64,000 nucleotides of DNA, taken from contig NZ_BMTD01000016.1 of the NCBI RefSeq assembly GCF_014649495.1, positions 62,001 through 126,000 of the forward strand, written 5' to 3'. This document shows positions 58,333 through 64,000 of this stretch, piece after piece (position 1 is the first letter of the stretch; each line of letters begins with the position of its first letter). Source of the stretch: Streptomyces filipinensis. GTDB taxonomy: Bacteria > Actinomycetota > Actinomycetes > Streptomycetales > Streptomycetaceae. Under the pieces are notes generated by a model. The model made no database searches, was not told where the DNA came from, and saw nothing but the letters and a program-made list of their open reading frames with translations. Position numbers and translations under genes: made by a program.

Positions 58333-58846
58333 AGCCCGTTCACCTGACATCGTGAGTGTCCGGTAGTACGAACAGGACGTCCCCGGGACCCAGGTCCACC
58401 GGGACCGGCGTCAACCGTCCCCAGGGCTCCGACAGTTGGCTGTTCACCTTCACCCTGGGCGGAGCCGGGCTGCCGAGGCAGGGCGCCGTCTCGCCCCGTA
58501 CGCCGTGTCCGACGGGCTGTACGCCGTGCCGGCCGTACCGGCGCTGCGGCACGAACGGCGGTAAGGACGGGAAAAGGGATTCATTTGACCGCGCGTCAAT
58601 AAGGAACGGCTCTCGAATTATTGTCGATAGTCGTAAGATCCCTTGTTCGTGCCTGTGCGACTGTGTAAAAGTGTGCACCGTCGGCGCGCAGGTACATCGC
58701 AATTCCGCGGTAAGCGCCAGGTCGCTCCCCGTACACCCCCCACGCTTCAAAAGAGCCGCCTCAGGTGCACGTTCGAGCAGCCCACCGCCTTCCCATACCG
58801 ATTGGTATGGACTAATTTCCGTATCACGTCTGGGAGGAATGCAGTC
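58333..58846. other. Intergenic region before the sigma-like lectin gene
   Basis: This stretch holds no convincing gene. A short open frame on the - strand ends VDLGPGDVLFVLPDTHDVR at 58340, with no usable ribosome site. TTGAC-CGCGC-GTCAA (58585-58599) is a perfect inverted repeat, followed by GGAAC (58603-58607) and, 15 bp later, GTCG, loosely like an ECF-sigma promoter. TAAGAT (58634-58639) is a good -10 box without a clear -35. The region is less GC-rich than its surroundings (58580-58690 and 58790-58830). Confidence 0.5.
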
Positions 58847-61093
58847 GTGAATGAGGCCGGCCTGTCGGACGAGCAACTGAGTGCCGAGCTGAAGAAGTGG
58901 ACGGGAGGGACGCCCGCGCTCCATCCCGTCGGTGAACTCCTCGACCGGCACTGGGAAGCGGCGTTCGCCTACGCCCGGTTGTGCACGGACGGGACGCGTG
59001 CCGCCGGCATGCTCACCACCGCCGCCTTCACCCGGCTGTTCGGGGAGTCGCTCCGGCAGGTGGGCCCGACCGCCGCCTGGCGGCCCCACGTGCTGGTCGC
59101 CGTCCGCAGGATCGCCGCCGAGTGGGACGCCGACGGCCGTCAGGAACTCCTCCACCCGGCACTGCGGTCCGGTGCCGCGGGTGAGCGTGCCGCCGCCCGG
59201 CTGCTGCCGCCGCCCGGCCGGCGGCAGCTGTCCCGCGCGTTCCAGCGGGTACCCCAGATCTCCCGGGCGGTGCTGTGGCACACGGAGGTCGAGTCCGAAC
59301 CGCTCGCCGTCCCCGCGGCCCTGCTCGGCCTGGACGAGGAGGACGCCCGCGTCGAACTGCGCCGGGCCCGGGAACGACTGCGCGAGGAGTGTCTCCAGGT
59401 CCACCGTGAACTCGCTGCCGAGGACGACTGCCAGCGGTATCTGCGCATGCTCGACGTGACGTTCCGGCGCGGCGGCGTCGACATCGACCCGGATCTTCGC
59501 GAGCACCTGGGGCGGTGCGGCCACTGCCGCCGGACCGCCGACCAACTCGCCGCGTTCAACTCCGGACTCGGGCTCGCCCTCGCCGAGGCGGTCCTCGGCT
59601 GGGGCGCCGACGCCTACCTGGAGTCCCGGGCCGACCGCCCCGAGACCCCGACCGAACCGGCCCCACCGCCGTCGACGGTCGCACCCCCACCGGGAGAGGC
59701 CTTCTGGCCCCCCACCCCGCCCGAGGGGACCGGCTCCGCCGAGTCGCCGGGCGGGGCCGGTCCCGCCGGGGCCGGGGTCTGGGACGGCTTTGCGGAGCCC
59801 TCGCGCGGAGGTGGTCCAGGGGAGTCCCCGCGTCGGGACGCTTCTCCCGGCTCCTCCGTTTCCGCCGAGGCAGCGGGCTGGGAGGCCGTCGCCGGGTTCA
59901 TGCGCCGTGGCGGTACGTCGGAGTCGGCGGGCCCGGGTGGTTCAGCCGAGGGGACTGGCGGAGCGGGTTCCGCCGCGTCGCAGGACGGGGACTGGGACGG
60001 CTTTGCGGAGCCGCCGCGCCGGGGTGGTCCGGGAGAGCCCCCGCGGCGGGACGTCTCTGCCGGGTCCCGTCGGCGTGGGTCCGCTGAGGCGGCGGGTGGG
60101 GCGGGTGAGCGGGTGCGCCTCGGCGTCGAGGGCCTGCGGCGTCGCGGGTCCGGTGACCGTGCAGAAGCGTCGGCCGGGGCCGGGAAGGGCGTCGTCTCCG
60201 GGCGTTCGGCGCAGCGAGCGGCCCGGGTGCGCCGTGCCCGGCGCCGCAATCTGGCCGTGGCCGTCGGCACCGTGAGCGGTCTGGTCGTGCTTCCCCTGGT
60301 GCTGTGGTCGGTGCTCGGTTCCGGCGACGGCCCGGCACCGGCTGGCGAGGGCGCCGCCTCCAAGACGCCGGGCAGGCACACCGCCAGTCCCGGCGTGTCC
60401 TGGACCGGGGCCCACGCGGCCGGTCAGGGCGCCCTGCACGGCCGGCTGCGCAACCTCGCCTCCGGCCTGTGCGTCGGCGTCGTGGGGAAGAAGGCCGTCA
60501 AGGGCGCCGAGGCCGAGCTCGCCACCTGCTCCGGGACAGCGAGCCAGCAGTGGACGTACGAGACCGACGGACGGCTGCGCAGCTCCGCGGCTCCCGATCT
60601 GTGCCTGGACTCCCACCTCGGCTACTCGGTCCGCCTCGCCCCCTGCGCGGCCACCGGCGCCGCCGGCCGGAACATCCGCTACGACTTCACCCTCCAGGGC
60701 GCCCTGATCCCCCGCTGGAACCAGGACCTGGCCCTCACCCCCGCCGCCACCGACGGCTCCGGCGCCCTGGTCCTCAAGACCCGTGCCGCCGGCACCGCCC
60801 AGCGCTGGGTCGTCGACACCGCCAAGCCGGATCTGCAGATGCAGAACGTCAACTGGGACAGTGAGAGCAGCCCGTCGCCCGCCGCCACCTCGCACCGGTC
60901 CGTTCCCCGGGCGACACCCACGCCCAAGACCTCCGGGGCCACCTCAGCGCCTCCGAGCCCGAGCGCCACGGCGACCGGTTCCCCCTCGTCGCCCACGCCG
61001 TCCGCCACGGTGGATCCCTGCTCCGCGTACCCGTACCCCTACTACTGCGGTGGGGGCCACGGGGGTTACGGCGGCGGGCACCACCACCGCTGA
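58847..61093 (+). CDS. Sigma-like / zinc-finger / transmembrane / ricin-lectin protein
   Basis: This is a 748-residue single-span membrane protein in four parts. Residues 1-180 resemble ECF-sigma regions 2 and 4 without good conservation (TTAAFTRLFGESLRQVG, WRPHVLVAVRRIAAEWD, and ALLGLDEEDARVELRRARERL, which is region-4-like). At about 215-235 is a putative anti-sigma zinc finger (LREHLGRCGHCRRTADQL). A low-complexity region (about 265-460) includes a 25-residue duplicated block. A membrane span (LAVAVGTVSGLVVLPLVLWSV) lies near 467-487. The outer part is a ricin-type lectin (about 520-665), then an S/T/P-rich tail ending in a G/H/Y cluster. GTG start with GGGAGG nine bases away. Confidence 0.75.
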   Translation: MNEAGLSDEQLSAELKKWTGGTPALHPVGELLDRHWEAAFAYARLCTDGTRAAGMLTTAAFTRLFGESLRQVGPTAAWRPHVLVAVRRIAAEWDADGRQELLHPALRSGAAGERAAARLLPPPGRRQLSRAFQRVPQISRAVLWHTEVESEPLAVPAALLGLDEEDARVELRRARERLREECLQVHRELAAEDDCQRYLRMLDVTFRRGGVDIDPDLREHLGRCGHCRRTADQLAAFNSGLGLALAEAVLGWGADAYLESRADRPETPTEPAPPPSTVAPPPGEAFWPPTPPEGTGSAESPGGAGPAGAGVWDGFAEPSRGGGPGESPRRDASPGSSVSAEAAGWEAVAGFMRRGGTSESAGPGGSAEGTGGAGSAASQDGDWDGFAEPPRRGGPGEPPRRDVSAGSRRRGSAEAAGGAGERVRLGVEGLRRRGSGDRAEASAGAGKGVVSGRSAQRAARVRRARRRNLAVAVGTVSGLVVLPLVLWSVLGSGDGPAPAGEGAASKTPGRHTASPGVSWTGAHAAGQGALHGRLRNLASGLCVGVVGKKAVKGAEAELATCSGTASQQWTYETDGRLRSSAAPDLCLDSHLGYSVRLAPCAATGAAGRNIRYDFTLQGALIPRWNQDLALTPAATDGSGALVLKTRAAGTAQRWVVDTAKPDLQMQNVNWDSESSPSPAATSHRSVPRATPTPKTSGATSAPPSPSATATGSPSSPTPSATVDPCSAYPYPYYCGGGHGGYGGGHHHR
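59777..60063 (+). repeat. Duplicated 74-bp block inside the sigma-like lectin gene
   Basis: Copies at about 59777-59850 and 59990-60063 encode WDGFAEPSRGGGPGESPRRD and WDGFAEPPRRGGPGEPPRRD. They keep the reading frame and are 213 bp (71 codons) apart, in the disordered cytoplasmic linker. Confidence 0.75.
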
Positions 61094-61125
61094 CTCAGGG
61101 TGGTGCGGCGGTGGCGGCGGGAGCC

Positions 61126-61227
61126 GGCGGGTACGGCCATGACCGCCTCCGGCCACCCGAAGGGCCGTACGACGGCCCAGGCGAGGACGGCCAGGAGCAG
61201 CACGCCGGACAGCGCTTCGGCGAGCAG
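61126..61227 (-). pseudogene. Remnant of an ArsB/SLC13-type permease N-terminus
   Basis: On the - strand 34 codons read LLAEALSGVLLLAVLAWA then VVRPFGWPEAVMAVPA. This matches the first membrane span and the R-P-x-G-x-P-E-A-x-x-A-x-P-A motif that opens arsenite/citrate (ArsB/SLC13) permeases. Ahead of it are GGAAGG and a position for a start codon that here reads CTG. After 34 codons the similarity ends in basic, non-membrane sequence running into the lectin gene's end. It looks like the 5' stub of a deleted gene. Confidence 0.5.
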
Positions 61228-61290
61228 GGCGGGTCCTTCCGGAGGCGATCACGAGGTGCCCGCCCAGGAGAACAGACGATGCCGAACGAG

Positions 61291-62535
61291 CTACGAGGAC
61301 GTGCTGCCCACCGGCCCCAGGAACTCCGCCCAGCCGCCCGCCGGAGCCTGCCCGGGCACCAGTGTGCGCAGCTTGCGCAGCACCGCCGGGTCCTGCGCCT
61401 CCAGCCATGCCACGAGCTGCTTGAAGGACACGAAGCGCACGTCGTCGCCGTGCGCGGCCATCTTCCCGATCGCCTCCTCGACGGCGTCCATGTAGATGCC
61501 GCCGTTCCAGCGCTCGAAGTGGTTGCCGATGAAGAAGGGGGCGCGGTTCGTCGTGCAGGCCCGCTGGAAACCGGCGACATAGGCGTCGCGGGCCTGGGCG
61601 CGCCAGGCGTCGTACTGGGCGCGGTCGCCGTTCGGGTTGCCGCCGGACTGGTTGAACATCATGTTGTAGTCCATCGAGAGCACCTGGAAGTTGTGCCCGG
61701 GGAAGGGTATGGACTGCAGCGGGAAGTCCCAGATCTTCCCGCCCTGCACCTTGCCCGGCCAGATCTGGAGTCCGCCGGGGGAGCTGGCGTCGTACTTCCA
61801 GCCGAGGGCCGCGGCCGTGGGCAGCAGGCTGGACTGTCCCTCCAGGCACGGGGTGCGGCCGCCGACCAGTTCCTTGCGGTAGTCGAAGGGCAGCGGTTCC
61901 AGGTCGGTGAAGCCGGTGTTGGTCCTCCACTTGGTCACGAAGTCGACCGCTTGGTCTATCTCGCTGCGCCATTCGGCCGGCGACCAGTTGCGCACGCCGC
62001 TCGTGCCGCAGAAGTGCCCGTTGAAGTGGGTGCCGATCTCGTGGCCGTCCAGCCAGGCCGCGCGGACCTGCTGGAGGGTGGCGTGGATGTGCCGGTCGGC
62101 GAGGTAGCCGATGGCGGAGGCGCCGACCGGGTGCTGCGGAGGGCGGTACAGGTGCTTCTTGGACTCGGGCAGCGTGTAGATGCCGCTGAGGAAGAACGTC
62201 ATCTTGGCGCCGTGGTCGGTGGCCACCTTGCGGAACCGGGAGAACAGGTTGTTGCTCAGCTCGCCCGCGCCGTCCCAGGAGAACACCACGAACTGCGGCG
62301 GCTTCTGGCCCGGCTTCAGCCGCTCGGGCTTCGGCTGGTGCGGCTGGGCGCCGGTGTCGGCGGTGGAGCCGTCCCCGATCGGCTTAGCCGGCCGGGCCTG
62401 GGCGGTGCCCCTGCCGTCCGCCGGGTCGGAGCCGTCGACCGAGAGGCCGGTGCCGGAGGAGCACGCGGCCAGCGTGCCCAGGGCGCCCGCCGCCGCGCCC
62501 GCCGTCAGCACCTGCCTGCGTGAGATCCCGCTCAT
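61291..62535 (-). CDS. Tat-lipoprotein polysaccharide deacetylase family protein
   Basis: This is a 414-residue exported protein with a combined Tat and lipoprotein signal (SRRQVLTAGAAAGALGTLAAC). The mature part is a NodB-like fold: VFSWDGAGE stands where deacetylases have the T-F-D-D motif, and GHEIGTHFNGH supplies the H-x-x-x-H metal site. Replacement of DD by WDG may weaken activity, as seen in a large secreted actinobacterial subfamily. GGGGAG precedes the ATG at 62535. It lies upstream of the ArsB-like stub on the same strand. Confidence 0.85.
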   Translation of the reverse strand: MSGISRRQVLTAGAAAGALGTLAACSSGTGLSVDGSDPADGRGTAQARPAKPIGDGSTADTGAQPHQPKPERLKPGQKPPQFVVFSWDGAGELSNNLFSRFRKVATDHGAKMTFFLSGIYTLPESKKHLYRPPQHPVGASAIGYLADRHIHATLQQVRAAWLDGHEIGTHFNGHFCGTSGVRNWSPAEWRSEIDQAVDFVTKWRTNTGFTDLEPLPFDYRKELVGGRTPCLEGQSSLLPTAAALGWKYDASSPGGLQIWPGKVQGGKIWDFPLQSIPFPGHNFQVLSMDYNMMFNQSGGNPNGDRAQYDAWRAQARDAYVAGFQRACTTNRAPFFIGNHFERWNGGIYMDAVEEAIGKMAAHGDDVRFVSFKQLVAWLEAQDPAVLRKLRTLVPGQAPAGGWAEFLGPVGSTSS

Positions 62536-62672
62536 CTTCTCCCCGATTTCCTCGTCATGGCCCATGGGGCCTGCTCGCCGTTGTGGGTCGAGGGGTTCGA
62601 TGACGGGGCTCTGCGGAAAGATCGCGGCCCGCGGCGCCTGTTGCCGTCCTGTGACAGTTGTGGCGCGCTCAT

Positions 62673-62711
62673 GACGAACCCCGCTGCCGGGGGTGGGCAG
62701 CGGGGTTCGTC
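62673..62711 (-). terminator. Very strong terminator after the DUF4232 gene
   Basis: GACGAACCCCGCTGCC (62673-62688) and GGCAGCGGGGTTCGTC (62696-62711) form a perfect 16-bp stem with a 7-nt loop, 19 bases beyond the stop of the DUF4232 gene. Confidence 0.85.
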
Positions 62712-62730
62712 CCGGGGGTGTCGGTGCGGG

Positions 62731-63426
62731 TCAGGGAGCGGTGCCGGGGCTGAGCACCGACAGGAAGACCGACGAGGAGGAGCCGGAGACGGGCACCGCC
62801 CCGTCCGTCCACGCGGCCTTCAGCGCGTCACGCTCGTCCGGCGGCGTGATCAGCAGCGCGGCCGGGGTGGCCGTCCTGGCGCCGCTGATACCGGGGTTGG
62901 AGAAGGTCAGCCCGGCCCAGGCGCTCTGCCCGGGCCTGAGGGTGATCGTGGTCGGGGAGCCCGGCTCGCGCCTGGGGTCCGGGCCGATCTGCGTGCCGGA
63001 GGCGTTCACGAACGCGGCGCCCGGATAGCCGTGCAGGGTGCAGGTGCGGCCGGACCTGTTGGTGAGGACGACCGGGAAGTTCTCCTGGCCGGCGCCCGGG
63101 TCGTTGCGGCCGACGGCGGCGCGCAGCTCGGAGGTGTGGCAGCGGGTGCTCGCCGCGGCCGTGGCCGTCGTACCGCCGCCGCCCGCCGAGCCGGTCGTCC
63201 TCGGGGCGGAGGCCGAGGCGGAGTCGGAGGGCGTGGCGGCCGGGGCGGACGGCGGGGACGCCGGGCTCTTGGAGTCGCCGGTCGCCGGGGCGGCCGTACC
63301 GGAGGCCGTGATCGGTGGGTTGCCATGGACGTCCTGGCCGTTGCCGCAGGCGGTCAGGAGGCCCAGCACGGCGACCGTGCCCACGAGCAGGGCCCCGTGC
63401 CGGGCGGACCGGGAGGTGTACACCAT
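62731..63426 (-). CDS. DUF4232-domain lipoprotein
   Basis: This is a 231-residue surface lipoprotein with lipobox LGLLTACGNG. A disordered S/A/T/P-rich linker (about 45-100) leads to a DUF4232 domain, recognised by CHTSELRAAVG, FPVVLTNRSGRTCTLHGYPG and LRPGQSAWAGLTFSN. Two conserved cysteines (in RCHTSE and RTCTLHG) probably form a disulfide. This domain is very common in Streptomyces secreted proteins and of unknown function. The ATG at 63426 fits the signal peptide; GGAG lies about 12 bases upstream. Confidence 0.85.
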   Translation of the reverse strand: MVYTSRSARHGALLVGTVAVLGLLTACGNGQDVHGNPPITASGTAAPATGDSKSPASPPSAPAATPSDSASASAPRTTGSAGGGGTTATAAASTRCHTSELRAAVGRNDPGAGQENFPVVLTNRSGRTCTLHGYPGAAFVNASGTQIGPDPRREPGSPTTITLRPGQSAWAGLTFSNPGISGARTATPAALLITPPDERDALKAAWTDGAVPVSGSSSSVFLSVLSPGTAP

Positions 63427-63578
63427 GTCGCTCAACACTCCTGGATGGTCACGGCACGCGACGGATCGCGTGCCTGACGGCGCCGAGTGCGCCGTCCCGC
63501 ACACTCCGATGCGCCGAACGCCGGAAAAGTTCGGCACGCAGGGATCTCTTCCCCGCAGCGACCGCCGCCAGCCGCGCG

Positions 63579-64000
63579 TCAGGTCACGCTCAGCGAACGG
63601 AGTACCGCGTCGGTCGCGTCCTTGTCGCCCCGCTCACGCACCTGCACGTACACCTGGGGCTGGGCGGCGCCGCCCGCCGGGCGCAGCGCGGACTCCGTGA
63701 CCGAGCCGCCGTCCGGGCAGCCGCTCCAGGCCCGCACCAGGCCGCGCCAGTCCCCGTCGGCGAAGGTGCGGCTGCCGGAGTACCGGCAGCCGGCGTGGGC
63801 GAGGGCCTTCACCTTCGCGGTCACGTCGCCGTGCTCGCTCATCCCGACGAACACGCCGTTCACCGGCTCCCCCAGATCGGGCCACCGGTTCAGGTCGTCG
63901 GCGACCACCAGCCCGGGTTCATGCCCCGTGCCGAGCCCCAGCGCGCCCGGGTTCCAGCCGGAATCGCGCAGCTCGCGGCTCCAGCCCGCCGGGACCTCGG
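63579..64000 (-). CDS. C-terminal part of an unrecognised protein (runs off the window)
   Basis: The frame is open from the window's right edge to the stop at 63579, giving 139-140 residues; the start lies beyond 64000. Visible stretches are GWSRELRDSGWNPGALGLG, DLNRWPDLGEPVNGVFVGMS, and CRYSGSRTFADGDWRGLVRAW with cysteines at CRYSG and SGCPDGG. No membrane span or known motif appears. Such C-termini occur after the membrane span of actinobacterial sensor or kinase-like proteins, but that is a guess. It lies upstream of the DUF4232 gene on the same strand. Confidence 0.6.
   Translation of the reverse strand, partial: EVPAGWSRELRDSGWNPGALGLGTGHEPGLVVADDLNRWPDLGEPVNGVFVGMSEHGDVTAKVKALAHAGCRYSGSRTFADGDWRGLVRAWSGCPDGGSVTESALRPAGGAAQPQVYVQVRERGDKDATDAVLRSLSVT

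Noticed and set aside
58340..58465. Short - strand frame ending GPGDVLFVLPDTHDVR
   Set aside because: Codon use looks coding, but no ribosome site or complete domain is seen and no start can be chosen. Mentioned under the intergenic region only.

Overview
The window is very GC-rich, with the codon bias, frequent GTG starts and gene families of a Streptomyces chromosome: mycothiol-type enzymes, CBM13/ricin lectins, Tat and lipoprotein signals, a TipA-type regulator, several P450s, and a TTA codon in one gene. No rRNA, tRNA, CRISPR array, insertion sequence or biosynthetic megasynthase was seen. It reads as accessory or arm-proximal housekeeping sequence, a patchwork of one- to four-gene units each with its own regulator.

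1-5.8 kb: the end of a quaternary-amine ABC importer (permease, lipoprotein, convergent ATPase), the lactate-oxidation operon lutABC, and a remnant of a rhamnulokinase gene. 6-13.5 kb: an iminopeptidase-like hydrolase, a TipA-type regulator coupled to a GT1 glycosyltransferase, a pentapeptide-repeat protein, a CYP102-like heme protein with a divergent TetR gene, and an iron-box-controlled DUF2470 gene. 13.5-21.9 kb: a Tat-exported beta-propeller lactonase, a FUSC-type membrane protein, an erythromycin-esterase homologue carrying a TTA codon, a CGNR regulator facing a quinone oxidoreductase across three identical-format operators, and a FusB-like FBP protein.

22-34.5 kb: a PAS-LuxR regulator divergent from a full-length CYP102-type P450-reductase fusion, a ROK regulator with a strong palindrome, a small acidic protein, an SDR epimerase, hydrolases, a PHP-domain protein, and a secreted GH16 glucanase with a ricin-type lectin domain. 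34.6-41.5 kb: a VanZ protein, a compact six-gene Mrp-type cation/proton antiporter operon, a DUF4230 protein, a PRPP synthetase and a STAS anti-anti-sigma protein. 41.6-55.2 kb: a quinone oxidoreductase divergent from a GlxA-type regulator, an amidohydrolase-permease-TetR unit, a glutathionyl-hydroquinone reductase homologue, a CDF metal exporter, a CYP105-like P450 with its own ferredoxin, and a TetR gene with twin 16-bp operators before a two-gene operon.

55.2-64 kb is dominated by exported or membrane proteins: an unrecognised secreted protein, a GH114-like lipoprotein, an aldo-keto reductase, a large one-chain sigma-like/zinc-finger/membrane/lectin protein, a remnant of an ArsB-type permease, a Tat-lipoprotein polysaccharide deacetylase, a DUF4232 lipoprotein and the end of an unrecognised gene. 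The most interesting observations are the operator arrays (20133-20204, 22827-22860, 54158-54208), the two gene remnants, in-phase repeats just before two lipoprotein signal peptides, the TipA-glycosyltransferase pair, and the sigma-like lectin protein.
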